Assembly (NCBI GenBank): GCA_013397865.1
Contig: VZTI01003765.1
Coordinates: 247,473 to 311,472, forward strand
DNA length: 64,000 nt
Origin: Struthidea cinerea
Lineage: Eukaryota > Chordata > Aves > Passeriformes > Corcoracidae
Direction of reading: 5' to 3'
Shown here: one piece after another, positions 1 through 12,868 of the stretch
How the letters are laid out: every line of letters starts with the position of its first letter
Position numbering within the stretch: the stretch's first letter is position 1
Program-made: the position numbers and the translations under genes
The notes under the pieces: model-generated
What the model saw: only the letters and a program-made list of their open reading frames with translations
The model's database searches: none
Told to the model about the DNA's origin: nothing

Positions 1-643
1 GGATCCCAGACACTGTATAAGAGCTGCAATTATATTTTTTTAAAGACACTGAACAGCTTTTTTTATCCCCTCAGCAGCCATTTGAATAGTTTATTATGAG
101 TTTATTTTGCACTCTAATTGAGCTGTGTACTGCATGGTAGAGTGCAATAGATGCACTGTATTTGCTTTGTGTATCAATTGAATTAAAATATGGTTTTCAG
201 TGATGCATTTGGAGCTGGACACCTGAATTCCCTTGGAATTTGGCTGACTTCCTAAAATGACTTCAGGGTTCTTGGAAATTACAACCAAATATTCCATATA
301 TGTCACTAATCATAGTTTTTTTAGAATGCTTGTCATTCATTTAAGAGTTTCACCAAAAGAAACATAATCCAAAATCAATCTGTATTTTGTTAGCCAGTAT
401 TGAGAGAACTGTGTAAAGACCCTTGCCCTGTACTTAAGTACTTCAAATCTAAATGGACTAAATAAACCAGATTTTGGAAGAGGAGTATTGCTATGGAAGA
501 ATAGTAATTCTTGTTCTGTGACACAGATTTCCCCACTACTCAGAAACATTATTGTTGAGTACAGGACACAGGTTTTCATAAACTGTCTGCAGTTTTGGTG
601 AATGTACATTACAAAATGTTGTACCTGAGTATTTTTGCAATTA

Positions 644-659
644 NNNNNNNNNNNNNNNN
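644..659. other. Assembly gap (16 N)
   Basis: Sixteen undetermined bases lie 31 bases before a long TA repeat, which probably disturbed assembly. The true gap size may differ from the number of Ns. Confidence 0.95.
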
Positions 660-688
660 TAGTTTGTCTTAGCTCCTCTGTGCATCCA

Positions 689-690
<2 letters not shown>

Positions 691-720
<30 letters not shown>
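691..720. repeat. (TA)15 microsatellite
   Basis: Fifteen uninterrupted TA dinucleotides lie in intron 3. Such runs are usually polymorphic in length. No function is suggested. Confidence 0.97.
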
Positions 721-725
<5 letters not shown>

Positions 726-1461
726 CAACTGTATCTCAGGTGTGACTGCAGAAACAAAAAGACTTTGCATCTTTGCACTCTGGCCATGATCCATTTCTCT
801 CAAGTCCTAGAACACCAAGTGTTCTGAAACATCATCCAAATTAATTCAGTCTGAAAAGCAAAACACAGTCCCGCTTTCCCAGATACGGATCAAGAACTAT
901 TTAATTCTCCAAAATATAGAGTTCCTTTCCAAAATCTACTAGGCCTGAGGCACGTAGATTCAGAGTACAGTACTGACTGACTTAAACTAAATTGGACTCA
1001 TACACTAATTCCAATTTCCTCTCCCTTTTAGAGCTGGACAGATAAAGTGATAGTAAGGTAATTGTCTTATATATGAAATAAACCCCAAAACCTCTGTCAG
1101 TTAAAATCCTGTCTAAGCACAGAAGAGAAATTAAGAATTGGAGAAGAGAGAATAGATGGAAACTGCTGAAATTCCTCCTGGGTTATAGCTAATAAGGATT
1201 CCAGGCTGCTTGATGGTAACTCCTCATTTGTTTAGACTGTGGCCAGCTTGGACCCATCCCAGTAAAACCAGTCCATCATATCATATGATGAAATTTTCTT
1301 CACACGCCACAATAGACATCTCTTGATATATAAACAAAACTATCAATTAGGAGTGACTGTTCAAAATGTTAAAGTAATACTTGTCTTTGATTCTAGTTGT
1401 CTTGCAGAAGTATTGCAAGATGCTGCTAACTAATTTTCTTCAATTGGCTTTTATTTTCCAG

Positions 1462-1540
1462 ATTTAATTGTAGTTGTTGCTTCCATGATAGTTCTTTGTG
1501 TGGGCTCTAAAGGTCAAGTTTTTGCAACCTCTGCTATCAG
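1462..1540 (+). CDS. KCNQ1: KCNQ1 exon 4: transmembrane segment S3
   Basis: This 79-bp exon lies between a ttttccag acceptor and a gtaatt donor. It enters in phase 1: the Asp codon is split, with its G in the previous exon. It leaves in phase 2, splitting the first S4 arginine. It encodes the conserved run LIVVVASMIVLCVGSKGQVF followed by ATSAIR. This is S3 and the S3-S4 linker of the voltage-sensor domain. The split Asp is the acidic S3 residue (human D202) that helps stabilise the moving S4 charges. The length equals human exon 4 as I recall it. No stop or frameshift is present. Confidence 0.97.
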
Positions 1541-2465
1541 GTAATTATATGCAATAAAAGAAAGTAGTGCTGTCTGAACAAGGTGGGGTTTCTTCTTTTT
1601 TTTTAAATTTACCTCCTGATTCAATTCTTGCAGGAGAAAATGAGTCACTGTGTCACTGAATAGAGCAGATCACTGATCATGTGTTGGTGATACCATAAAG
1701 CACAGGGGAAACACAATTCTGTTGTAATGCTTTTATGGCTCGTGGGGACGGAGGAGCTCATTCTCCTTCCGCCTTTCCCCAGCTAGATGGGTTCTACCCA
1801 AATCCTGGTTTAGTTTCTTAGCTTGGTTTTGTAGCAACTCTTCAGTGCTTCGTATCTCTGACATCTTCAAGCTGCCTCTTCATAAAATGTCTGTGGTTGT
1901 GAATTCCTGATGGACTGATTCCACCTTGTGCTCAGGAAGGTCACACCACTTGGTTTTCTTGGAGGAATACGTGGCAGTGTGCTTTGCTCTTCACACTGGC
2001 TGCAGGCATGCTGCAGGATTGCAGTGACTCCCATAAAAAGAATATTTTAAAATATTATTGGACTGTCTGGTTCAAATTGCCTATGAAATTCCTTAAAGAT
2101 AAGGAAATCAGATCTTTAGTTAGCTGGTTCTGTATTTTGTTTCCCATCCTGGTGAGCAGGTCAAACATGAGTTGATGAATAATTTCTGGAGCATTTGTAG
2201 TTTGTGTCCAAAATTCCTGAATCCTTTGGTTATCCTTACTAGCCATGTGTACAAAGGTCTGTCCTTCCCTTGGACAATATCCCCAGGCTGTCTTCATAAC
2301 AAACAAGAAGATGGGAGAATGGAGTGAAAAGACACAGGCTGCTAAGTCTAACATAAAATACTATGTGTCTCTTAAAATGGTCCTCTGGAAGCCAGACTTC
2401 CCTTCTCCACCTCTTTCTTCTCTTGTGTCTTTAGTCTCTTCATTAATTTGAAAATCGTGTTCCAG
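1541..2465 (+). other. KCNQ1: KCNQ1 intron 4
   Basis: This 925-bp intron runs from gtaatt to ttccag. I see no repeat family or conserved element. Two overlapping short ORFs at 1984-2354 (one on each strand) have no recognisable product. The longer + strand openings near the right end simply run into exon 5. Confidence 0.85.
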
Positions 2466-2562
2466 GGGCATCCGTTTCCTGCAGATTTTACGGATGCTGC
2501 ATGTCGACCGTCAGGGCGGTACGTGGAGGCTGCTGGGATCAGTGGTGTTCATTCACAGACAG
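2466..2562 (+). CDS. KCNQ1: KCNQ1 exon 5: S4 voltage sensor and S4-S5 linker
   Basis: This 97-bp exon has a gttccag acceptor and a gtacgt donor, and leaves in phase 0. The joined codons give R-G-I-R-F-L-Q-I-L-R-M-L-H-V-D-R, then QGGTWRLLGSVVFIHRQ. The spacing of charged residues every third position is the S4 voltage sensor. The Gln and His at the third and fifth sensor positions are the KCNQ1 signature; KCNQ2-5 carry Arg at the Gln position. The segment after S4 is the S4-S5 linker, which couples sensor movement to the gate and contributes to PIP2-dependent coupling. All sensor arginines are intact. Exon length matches human exon 5 as recalled. Confidence 0.97.
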
Positions 2563-3142
2563 GTACGTTCGAGCAGTCTGAGGAAGGGCACAGCTGGTGC
2601 CAAAGCCTTTATCTTCAGAACAGCATGCATGCAGCCATGCTGATGATGTCACTTATATTTAGTGTGGAGGCAGGTAGTCATTTATTTTAACGAAGCCTTA
2701 TATTCACTGCCACTTTGGCAAATTTTGACTTGTAGCTGGACTTAACAACAGAAAATGAGACTTCTGAAAACTAGTCTGAGTATTTCCTAAAATATGTATC
2801 TAAATTCCAGGGTTGTTTTGGATCTGGCACTGTTTGAAAAAGTTACCCAACTACTTTTTGATGGCCAGAAGCTTAATGAGTCCTGCTTGCAAGTGAAGAG
2901 GTTGTTTTGACTCTGTGTTGGCAGTGTGAGTGCTGGACCAAGCGACCATCAGCGCTATAAATTTTGTCACCATTGAGCTCAGTGGATTTTTGTTAACTTG
3001 CACAGCCAACACTCAGTGTTAATGTTTATTAATTGCTGAAATGGCATTCTTCTCTTCCAGTTAGCCTTTATAATCCATCAGTGTTAGGAAATTTAAGTGT
3101 CTCAATGAGACCATAATGCCATTATTTTGACTTTCTTTGCAG
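2563..3142 (+). other. KCNQ1: KCNQ1 intron 5
   Basis: This 580-bp intron runs from gtacgt to ctttgcag. It contains no recognisable repeat or conserved element. An open frame (2448-2690) crosses the exon 5 donor and is only read-through. Confidence 0.85.
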
Positions 3143-3283
3143 GAACTGATAACTACACTGTACATTGGATTTTTGGGCCTGATTTTTTCCTCTTATTTTG
3201 TGTACCTGGCTGAGAAAGATGCTGTGAATGATTCTGGAGAAACAGAGTTTGGCAGCTATGCAGATGCCCTGTGGTGGGGAGTA
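3143..3283 (+). CDS. KCNQ1: KCNQ1 exon 6: S5, turret and start of pore helix
   Basis: This 141-bp exon (47 codons, phase 0 at both ends) has acceptor ttctttgcag and a full-consensus gtaagt donor. It starts ELITTLYIGFLGLIFSSYF, which is S5. It continues through VYLAEKDAVNDSGETEFGSY, the extracellular turret, and ends ADALWWGV at the start of the pore helix. Residues N-D-S form an N-glycosylation sequon at the place of the human N-E-S sequon. The turret residues D-S-G-E-T differ from human E-S-G-R-V, normal for this variable loop. The frame stays open past the donor to 3472, but the donor and homology end the exon at 3283. Confidence 0.97.
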
Positions 3284-6200
3284 GTAAGTATGGCAATTTC
3301 ATATGTTAACACTGTCCAATGTGGAGTAAAATACAAGCAAGCATGGACTAAGAACAGCACTTTGAAATGGCTTCTTACTGCTTCAGTACACTTTCGGGTT
3401 TGTAATTCTGTGACACTACAAAAATACTATAGAAGAGCAGTAGTTTTATTTGGTGTTGACAGTCTTACGTGATCTAAAGAGATCAAATTACATATAAAAA
3501 ATGTAGAAACTTGTGTTCTGTTTCTTTATCCTGTCTTCCTTACTGGTACAGTGATTACTTCTTGCTACCTTTTTCATGATAGTGTTCAGTCGTGTAAGGT
3601 GGTAAGAGTTTTGCTAAAGCAGGGCTGAGGTTTTTTTTGGGGGGTAGTGTTTAGGGTTTCTTTGTCCATGTTTTTGTTGGGTTGGATTTTTTTTCCTTAA
3701 AACAGTTAACTATGCATTTGGCCTGGGACAGTAATTCCCAGTTTATTCAGAATGGACTAATTCTGGAGCAAATAGTATCTAAGATACTTAGGAAATCCAG
3801 GCACAAGACTCTTCTAAGGTGGTTATATTGCTTTGGGAGCCATGTAGTGTCTTCACACGGTATTTGTCTGTGCTATGGCAACACACCAATCTGGTTTAGA
3901 GATTTCTCAGCTTTTTCTAAGGTGCTACCACAACTTTGGTGTAGATGTATCTTTAGTTCTAGTAAATTTCTCCCTTCTTTGTATTGCTAGTGACAGTTGT
4001 CTCCCTGTTTATTATATGTACTTACTAGTGTGGCATCTCTTCCGGGATTATATTTTTGTAAACATTTTCCTTTTGATGCTTCTGCTACTAACTATTCCTT
4101 CTTTCATTCTCACATGATAGGCAAATACTAGGTTGGCTATTTTGTTCTGGCATTTCCCATCTGTAGTTGTTCCCGTTTCCTTTTCCTATGGCAGTTCAAA
4201 GAAAGGTACTTTTTGGAAGATATTTTTCCTTATCATTAGCATCCAAGCAATTGTACTTTTTATCTGCTTTAATTCTATTAGCTTAATCAAACAAACTGTC
4301 ATTCAGTAAGAGCTGCAGATCTTTGGAATGCATAGGCATCACTGATAACATGCTTGCACTTTCAAAATCTGCTGATCATCTAGAGATTTTTCTTTGCTGC
4401 TTTAAATCTAAAGGCATTGTTTCTCTTTTTTTTGTTAAAAATAAGACAACTAATAAGTCTTGTGTTTAAGAATGATAGGACTAGCACCTCAATTTCACTT
4501 ATATATATTTTTATTTATAATAAAATACATATATGTCTTTATAAATATTTTTTAAGAAATATTTTTAATAAACATCTGCATGTGTGTGCTTATATAGTCT
4601 TCTCTTCACAAACTACCACATGCTGTTTCAGGAAGGAAAGATCTATTGATGAGCAAATCTATTGCAGGTCTGCTGGTGCTGAAATGCATATGTAGCCCTT
4701 TTTGAATACAACAGGTTTTGTTTTGTTTTGTTGTATTGTTTTGCTGCTATGATCTGCTGCAGAACTCTTTCTTCTTGCTGTCTGCCATGGTTAAATACAG
4801 GCTTTCTTAGGACCAGAAGACTTACTGTGTAGCACAAGCAAGTGGCTTTCTGTCAAGTAGCTTTTTCAATGCTTTCATGTCATTATGGCATTTTTATTTT
4901 CCACTACAGTGGTCAGATGACTCAGTAATTAACAGTGGCAGATGTAGCTGCATTTAAAAACACATGCTGTCATTGGCGTTGCCATTAAAAATTGAGTATG
5001 TGACAGACCAGATTGGCTTACTGAAAATACAGTAAAACCTCCCACAGAAGCAACACGATCTGTCAGGATATTGAAATATTCTCCTTTCAGGGAATTATTG
5101 TTCAGTTAATAGGCGTGTCAGTTATTTTGTCTTCCTAATTACAATAAACTTATTTAATCAATACATTTAATTATGATGATATTTTTTCTCTGTTATAGCT
5201 TCTGTTGTGTTACAGCATGCCATATGAAGTGTGAGACTGCATTCAACGAACACATAATGTAATTTCTTTATTATTAAAAGCAGAATTAGGTGTCCTTGTT
5301 CTGCTCTAATACACTTCCACTAACTGCTAAAAAGATTTAACAGAACAAAACTGAGGTGGATTCAGGTCCATCCATTTCTGATGTCTCGATAGTATAATAT
5401 TCTTCATGCTTTCTACTGGGAAAAAGCCCTGTAAAGTAAGGAAAGAGATGGAGCTAGCCCACAGAAGCTGTGGGTGCCCCATCCCTGGCAGTGTTCAAGG
5501 CCAGGTTGGATGGGGCTCTGAGCAGCCTGGTCTAGTGGGAGGTGTTCCTGCCCATCTCAGGGGGCTGGAACTAGGTGGTCTTTAAGGTTCTTTCCAACCC
5601 AAACCGTTCTATGATTCTATGAATAGCTGTGAGGTCACAAGGATTCTTCCTAATAAAGATCTCAAATTCACACAGAAACCTTCTCAAGTGGTTGGTCTCA
5701 GAAGTTTCAGTTATGTTTAGCCAGAATTTTCTGAATCGTGTAAACACCACAAATTCTGGTCAGTGAAAACCTGTTTTGTGCTGAACCTGCAGGAGAGGGT
5801 AATTCACAGCTCCCGTCTCAGACACCGTCATCGATAAGTGATCTCACTTCTCTGAAAGTGCACTTACCTGTCATAACAGAGAAGGCTTCAAAAAGTCCTT
5901 GACAGTGTTTTCACACCCCTTTTCTCACTCTCCAGCACTACACTTTTTTGTTGTCTCAGTGTGTGTGTACACTGCTAAGCAAGTTCTTTGGGCAGCGGTG
6001 ACAGAATATGTAATACAGCTGAAGTAAACCATAGAAAAGCTCACAGCTAAACTGCATCTGGAGTTGGGTACTTTCATATTGCTGCGCTTTGCTGACGATA
6101 GGCACACCCCTAGGGTGCCTAACTTGTAATTAAATGTTCTTCATTGTCACTGTTGTTATTTATAAGTCTATATTGCTTTTCCATTTTCATATGTAAATTG

Positions 6201-9200
6201 GCCTCCTGGGCTTTATTTGAATTTCCTTGAGAGCTCTGGACTGTAGCTATTTGCCATTAGTTATGGGCTTCTTGAAGAAACCTAAGGTTATCTTATGGCA
6301 TAAAGAGTTGTCTGTATTATTGCTGGTTTTGAATGCAGTGCAAGCTGTGTAAAGTCTGCCACTGTAAGGATATCTGTACATCTTTCAAAACCAGGTTTAG
6401 TGTTAGCAAGTAAAATAAATGTAATGTGATGAATCTTTCAGTTCCCCAGTGCCAGTATTCAAAATTAAGTCTGCTTATGTTGTCCTTCATGTACAGACTG
6501 ACAGTTTTAAAGACCTAATGTAGATTCAGGACCAATGAAACCAAGAATTCATTAAAAATATATATATTTTTAAAAGGATGCTTTAAAAAAATGTGACAAA
6601 TGTTCTCAATGAATCTGTTGGAGATGGCCACCTTCAGAAAGCATTACCTGCTCACTGTCTCTGGGGGTTCTGTGGGTTTTAGCTTGTGGGTTTTTGTTTT
6701 GTTGTTGATTTTTCTCCCCCTCCCTCTCTCCTTCAGCATTCATTTCAATCTCATCTCAGAGCAACTGAGAGGAGCTCTTCTTTTGATATGCACTGAATGA
6801 ATACACGATTTCCAGCCTTAACATTGAAACAAACATGCTTCAGGAAAACTCTGCTAACAGTCTCTTTGATCATGAACACTATTTCCAGAAGCAATTATTG
6901 AATATAGCTGTGCGTGGATATTTCTCTGTGCCTTTTGTTTTGAATTGAATCAAGCAGTTTTCTGCAAATAACAGCTTTATTTAAGGATTTCCTATTACTT
7001 TAATTATTGCAGCTTAGAAGACAGGCTTTTTCACAAAGGACCAAATTCAACAAAACATTTACAAGTTTGCTTACTCCTAAGCGTACATAAAACCATGTCC
7101 TATTTAGCAAAGCCCATCAGTATGTGCTAAATATAAATTGAAAATCAAAGCTGAGGAAAAACTTTGCTGAAAACTTACAGGAAATACCATTCAAAACTGC
7201 ACATGCATAAAACTTTTGCTAAATTAAAAGTAGTCTGACTTAATTTATAAAATAGTGCACATAAATTTTAAATAACAGCTTCATAAAAAGTGACGTTGCA
7301 GGTCTTGTGTTATTCAGAACCCTTTTTTCCCCCCTCTTCTCAATTGAAAAAGCTGTTGAGAACTGACTTCAATGTTTGACAGGTGACACGTCATTTTTAG
7401 TTTCTATGTGGTTTACAAGTCAAGTATACCAACTATAGACCTGTTACATCCTTTTTATTAAAAAAATTCTGATTTTGGGGATTATGTGTTTGGGTTTTTG
7501 TGGGTGAGTTGATTATTTTAGGAATTGTTGGAGCAGGGGTTGAAAGATGAAGATATTTTTAAATGCTTTTTGCGAGGCATCTCTTAGTTTTGCAGCTGCC
7601 TTCTCATCTCTGGGCTTTAACTCTGTGAGTGGTTCCAACTATATTTTGTTCTCATTCAGTGAAGTCTTGTGGGGTAGATGTGAAATAACCTTTTAAAACT
7701 GTTACTTGCAAAGTACAGATGTAGATATTGTTACATCTAGGGATTCTTGTATTTTGCAGCTGTTTAACTATCCAGATTTTCCAAGGTACACGGCAAAGAT
7801 TTCATGGACAGAACATCCTTACTTACCTGATTAGTTTCCTTTGCGCACTTTAGCCTGATATAACCTAAAATAAAATCCTTTCCCTGCTCAGTGCTGAAGA
7901 ACACTACTATTTCTTCTTTCTGTGTGGGTTTTTGCTTCATATTCCTTCCCTTCAGACTTTTGATGCATATTTAATAGGAACAACATTAGTCTTAGTACCA
8001 AAGTCTATGGTGACGTTCATCAGATCAAAGTTCTGAAATACAGTGGATGAATATGATTTTGTTCCTAATTAAAGCAATTGTTTTACAGGCTGCTTTTCAA
8101 TGAAATTTAATGTGTGAGCTCTTGTATCAATTTAATCTCATTATACCAGCATGTTACTATGCTATAGTAGAAGTTGAGTCAGTATTTCCATTATAATATC
8201 CTATTTTTCAACTGTAAAATTAGTATTGTGCTCTTTAGGGAGTTATAATCTGGCTGTAAAGAATTATTTAGGGCAGAAACTTGGCATGTAAGGTTTCAAC
8301 ATCATATAGTTTGGGGAAAAAAGAAAATGTCATTTCAGAATACAATGCATTTGGAGATGGTTTAGAGTTATGTGGGCAGAGGAAAAAGTTAACTTAAATG
8401 CACACTTTGATTTGCAACCCAATTTCCAAAATGTTTTATTTAAAAAACCTCCTAAAAAAACATCACAGGAATACTTTTTCTGTGTTACTGATGATTCATA
8501 TAAACCAATTCAGAAGGAATGGGCAGGGATGTGGTGGGAAAGGGGAGACAAATACTTCGATGTATATGAATTCTTCTTTGGTTATACTTTGCTCAGCTCA
8601 GAAGCACCTATTTCTTTCCACATTTTTAGTTAATGCATGTATTTCAACATGATTTTAAGACTGTAACACAAAATAGTTGACATTTTTCGCTTACAAGGCT
8701 TTATAATTTTTTTCAAAAATAGAAGCATAAACCGTCATTTTCTCTCATAATCTTTTCTGTGAGAAGGTATTGGAGGCCATAACTTTTCCCATAATTGTAT
8801 TTCCTTTTTTATTCCATATTTTTGAATGTGAAATTGTAATTAGGCATTTGGATTTTTTTTTTTTCAAGCCACCCTCCTATGTAGGTAAAGAGATAACATC
8901 ACCCATCCATCCCTCATCAGGTCCTGAATTAAGGTGGAATTTTAATAACAATTTCAGGAATACAGGCCAAGGCACTTGGGTAGTTAACTAAGTCTTACAG
9001 TGCTTCTGTAGGGTTTGAAACAGTTTTGGTAAAAGGCCACATTTTAAAAACTTGTATTAAAAATTAAAAACTACTTGGATGTTTTGAGTATCAGCAACCA
9101 GCAAGAAACTTGCAATAAACATCACCACCTCAAGCTGCCCCTTTCATTGTGTGTCTGACTGGCATGTGATGACTTTGCTTAGAGGGTGGACAGTTCAGGA

Positions 9201-10210
9201 CATGGTGGGGATGGCCTGTGTGTGTGACTGTGGGACCAACATCTGTGTCCCAGGCAGCTGAAGCCCATAATGTCAGAAGGGAGTCTGAACAGCCAACAAC
9301 TGAGCTGTGCTTCAGCTGCTGGAGAGCTTCATGTGGTTTCCCATGCTCTGATTTGGTTTTCCTTCCTCAAAGTCACAGATAAAAATCTCTCTAATTTACA
9401 AATTCAGAAATAGCTGGTGACATAGGTGAATTTAAATTGCTCTCAGATGCCAAATGTATCCTTCTGCTTCAAACAAATGCACTCTTTCCTTGAGCTCATG
9501 CAAATAATGACTTATTAAGCCTTGTTATGCTACATCACTGTGGTAGTAATCTTAACTTCGGGGTTCCGAGAGGCAAACTCAACAGATGTTTCCTGCATGT
9601 GTGCTTTAAATTATCTGTTCCTGCTCTCTGTGTTTTATATGAATTGGTGGTTCATTAGGCTGTTTTTAGGGTCTTTGCTATGTGGAAAATTTTCAGCTCC
9701 TCTTGCTATTTATACCAACGTTATCTCTAGAACGCTTCATGCCAGTCAGAGTGCCTGGTTACAGTGTGTGTGCTCTTTCCATGCGGCAGCCCTGTAACAT
9801 TCTCAGCAAGCATCTCTGCCCATAAGCAAAATCACCAGTTCAGAACTGTTGGCAGCCTTTCCCTAAGGAAAGTGTGTGGTGTGGGCAGGCAACCCCTGTC
9901 CCAGTAACTTCATATGCTGTACAGTTGCCTCAGCCATGAAGACTTAAATGAATGGTTTTACTCTGCAAGATTTTGAACACGTATTTTGTTGTAATTCAAT
10001 ATCCTGTATGTTTTTCCATCCAGTATTAGGTGGGGAAGCAAACCTGGAGGGGAGAATTACCTTCCTTAGTGTCACACAGGCTGACAGTGAGAGAGTTGGG
10101 AATGCAGCTAATGCTTCTTTGAAATAAATAAAAAAGGGAAGAGCGAGAGCAACAACCCCAAAGTGCCGTGTTAATACTTGCTGTAATGCCCTCTGTATTT
10201 CTCTTTGCAG
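3284..10210 (+). other. KCNQ1: KCNQ1 intron 6
   Basis: This 6927-bp intron runs from gtaagt to ctctttgcag. Apart from one CR1 fragment (5456-5624) it is AT-rich unique-looking sequence with poly-T/poly-A runs (for example near 3630-3640 and 8847-8865). The predicted ORFs in it (3682-4117, 4417-4837, 8370-8991, 9522-9797 and others) are short, lack splice-consistent borders and have no recognisable protein. I saw no RNA gene. Confidence 0.85.
5456..5624 (+). mobile_element. CR1 LINE 3' end fragment, plus strand
   Basis: About 170 bp match the 3' untranslated end of the avian CR1 retrotransposon: agaagctgtggg, then tgttcaaggccaggttggat, tggtctagtgg, and the terminal ttctatgattctatga octamer-type tail. 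The copy is severely 5'-truncated, as most CR1 insertions are, and has no coding capacity. The 5' edge is approximate. Confidence 0.93.
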
Positions 10211-10321
10211 GTGACTGTTACAACTATTGGCTATGGAGATAAAGTGCCACAGACCTGGATAGGAAAGACAATTGCATCTTGTTTTTCAGTGTTTGCAATC
10301 TCATTTTTCGCACTGCCTGCG
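10211..10321 (+). CDS. KCNQ1: KCNQ1 exon 7: potassium selectivity filter and S6
   Basis: This 111-bp exon (37 codons, phase 0 both ends) has acceptor tttctctttgcag and donor gtaggt. It begins VTVTTIGYGDKVPQTW; TIGYG at 10223-10237 is the potassium selectivity filter, with the carbonyl-lined pore loop followed by the outer mouth. It continues IGKTIASCFSVFAISFFALPA, which is most of S6. The last codon, Ala, begins the S6 hinge P-A-G completed by exon 8. In human this Ala (A344) is the last codon of exon 7, so the junction position is conserved. The single difference from human I can recall is Ile for Val after QTW. Confidence 0.98.
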
Positions 10322-12772
10322 GTAGGTTATCTTGTACTTTTGCGACAATTTGATATTGGCTCATTAGTCATGAGAGAGAACTTTTGTTGCTGATTCTTTA
10401 ACCTTTCATTTAATCTGGTATTATGTAAACTTTGTATTAAACTTCTTTATTGTAGCTGGAATTTATGTAGCTTGTAGAAACAAAAGAGCTTCTAGAAGTA
10501 GCTAAGTAAATGTGCATTGGTTTTTGTGTGCAACACCAGAATTGAGAAGGATTTGTATTTGAGAAAGGTATGTTTAATTCCAAGTACTTTTTCCTGCTTA
10601 TCTCAGAAGTGTGAAGAAAATTATTGCTAGTTACTTCTGGACTCAGTGATTTAGCAATGTTTTGGGTTTTTTAAGGCATTTACTCATAGTTTACTCAACT
10701 GATTAGGTCCAAGGTGAACTGGAGAATTCTCATGCACATCCTTCTTCTACAAAAGCTTCCAAAAAGCTGTCACTGGCAGAAAGACACCAATCAGCAGCAA
10801 GGAACACTGATGCAGTTCTTTGCAAAATTGGTATCTGTCCATGGCCAAAGTCCTGTTTTCAAACGTGACCTAGACCTGACCTTTTAAAGCTGTTGTGGCA
10901 CTTTGTTTGCACTGAAAACAGGTTCCCGAGTGCTTTCAAACAAGAGACAAGGCACTTGAGTACCAAGGGTAAATTCAGAATCGGAGAAACTTGGACTGTG
11001 GTTTGAAAACCCAAATATTCAGTGCCAAGGGTAGTTAAGGGTATGTTTTTCACAAATTTAGCAGTGCACTGAACTGTGCTGTTAAAATGTGTGTACTACC
11101 TGAAACATTTATTTATTTATTTATTCAGGTCAGTGACACAAGCAGTTGTGTTAGCAGATGTTTGTGTAGCTGTAACAGAGAAGTGGTGGGGATAGTACAG
11201 AATAGATAGAATACTTTTATGTCAGTATCATCAAAAAAATTCTTCACAGCATGAAATAGTAGCTACTAAAAATCCAGTGACCTTTTAAAATTAGTTGCCT
11301 ACTTTAAAGGTCCATAACCTTTTGCAGAGGAGGATAATTAGTTTTTTAAGCTCTTCAGCATCACTTTTCCTTTAGTTTCCCCCTCCTCATTCTAATCTCT
11401 CCCACTTTCCTTTTAGAAGAGAAATCAGGTAAGTGAAATGATGCATATAGAAAATGCCAAAACCTACTTTTTTGACTGAAGAGTGGTGCTGTGAGGTGTT
11501 GTTTTGCTGGTTTTTTTTTTTTAATCAGACTTGAATGCCAGCAAAACTGTTTCATAAGTGATTGTGTAGCAGCTGTGCCTTCACAGCCATGCTTTATGTT
11601 TACCTGTCAAATTTCCCTTATCTTTGTTAAAGTGGAACAACAACAATCACCCCTTTATTAGTGGGATTTTCTTTACTGAATGAAGTTGTTCCTGTGAGTT
11701 GGCCCAAGGGGGAATTCAGGGTTTGAAGCTCTATTGCAGGCTGTCTTGTTGGTGTTTTAAGTAAGAGGATCTGGCTGAGATCACAGTCAAAAGTAATTGT
11801 AGTGGCTAAATGCAACTGGTGTGGGTTCTGGATCAGGCAATGATCCCTCATTTCCCAAATATGTGGTGTTTGAGCATCATCACCTCTTTGATCTTTACTA
11901 AATGAACATAATAGGAAGGGCATTTCATGTTCCTTTCAAAATATTTGATGATTAATACAGTTCTTAGAAGTTGAGCCAAGATCCCTGGCTGCTCTGATGC
12001 CTTCTACTATAAGTAGAAAAAATTTATGCTTTCCTTGAGTAAGTGTAATCATGTAAGCTGATTTATAAAAGATTTCATTTTTACCTTTTACTAAAACTTG
12101 TGTTAAATATGTCTGTAGCTGTGCAAATGACCACATAAATGGCTTGCTCCTTACTTAAATTTGGATTTCACAGCTGTACTACATTTTGGAGTCTAGTTCA
12201 GGTTTCACACCATCCAGTGCCATTAGTCCATGTCCCTTGTCCTGAGAGTGAATTAGCTGGCTTTGTGTACAACTCAGTTGACCATTTTGAAATATGCCTT
12301 TTTCTCTTCTTCATCCTCTTTCCTTACTCCCACCATGGATTAACATATGGAAATAGAAATTACCATACCGCAGTTAAAAGGTCTGTTGACTTGCATCACG
12401 CCCTGCCAAAGCTTTACTTGTCATAAAAATGAAGTTTAGCCCATCAGGTTGATTTTTTTTTCCTATTCTATCGTTCCCCATAAAAAGCATTTGTGAGACT
12501 TTTAAGAGGGTATGAAATATAATTTCTGTTTCCTCTTTTGGAACTTTGCATCAGGGCATGATAGCATTCACAGTTTGCTTCAGCAAGTAATAATAACTGG
12601 GACTAAAAATTTCACTGTATTAAGTCATTTCCTCTAAATAATTAGTTGGGTTTTATGATGCTGAATAGAAGTTTATTAACACAACATAATTTGGCAATTT
12701 TATGTGTGGTTCTTTCCCTCCACTCTTGAAAAAAGAAAAAAAATGGTGTGTTTTCTTTCTTTCTTTCCACAG
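10322..12772 (+). other. KCNQ1: KCNQ1 intron 7
   Basis: This 2451-bp intron runs from gtaggt to ctttccacag. It holds an ATTT short tandem repeat (11106-11126) and a T-run near 11511-11522. No recognisable transposon is present. Minus-strand ORFs at 11361-12136 are chance openings with no recognisable product. Confidence 0.85.
11106..11126. repeat. (ATTT)n short tandem repeat
   Basis: Five consecutive ATTT-type units lie in intron 7. This is simple sequence with no function inferred. Confidence 0.9.
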
Positions 12773-12868
12773 GGAATTCTTGGTTCAGGCTTTGCCCTAA
12801 AGGTACAACAGAAACAAAGGCAGAAGCATTTCAACCGTCAGATTCCAGCTGCTGCCTCACTCATACAG
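12773..12868 (+). CDS. KCNQ1: KCNQ1 exon 8: end of S6 and calmodulin-binding helix A
   Basis: This 96-bp exon (32 codons, phase 0 both ends) has acceptor ttctttccacag and donor gtactg. It encodes GILGSGFALKVQQKQRQKHF then NRQIPAAASLIQ. The first Gly completes the S6 P-A-G bend. The lysine/arginine-rich KVQQKQRQK at the membrane interface belongs to the region that binds PIP2 and KCNE1. The segment AAASLIQ is the first half of cytoplasmic helix A and its IQ motif, which binds the calmodulin lobe. The sequence is, as far as I recall, identical to human over the whole exon. Confidence 0.98.

Larger units (their letters stand above)
1..1461 (+). other. KCNQ1: KCNQ1 intron 3, 3' part
   Basis: No coding segment is visible in this stretch. 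The preceding exon, which would encode the end of S2 and the S2-S3 linker, was looked for and not seen, so it lies upstream of the window. The stretch holds a 16-base gap and a TA dinucleotide run, and ends in the exon 4 acceptor (ttattttccag). Short ORFs on the minus strand near 94-609 look like chance openings. Confidence 0.8.

Noticed and set aside
1..1461. KCNQ1 exon 3 (S2-S3) in the left end of the window
   Set aside because: No sequence encoding the expected S2-S3 residues was found; it must lie upstream unless hidden in the 16-base gap, which is too small.
3137..3472. 111-codon + strand ORF starting in exon 6
   Set aside because: It is exon 6 plus read-through past a consensus gtaagt donor. 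Homology ends exactly at the donor.
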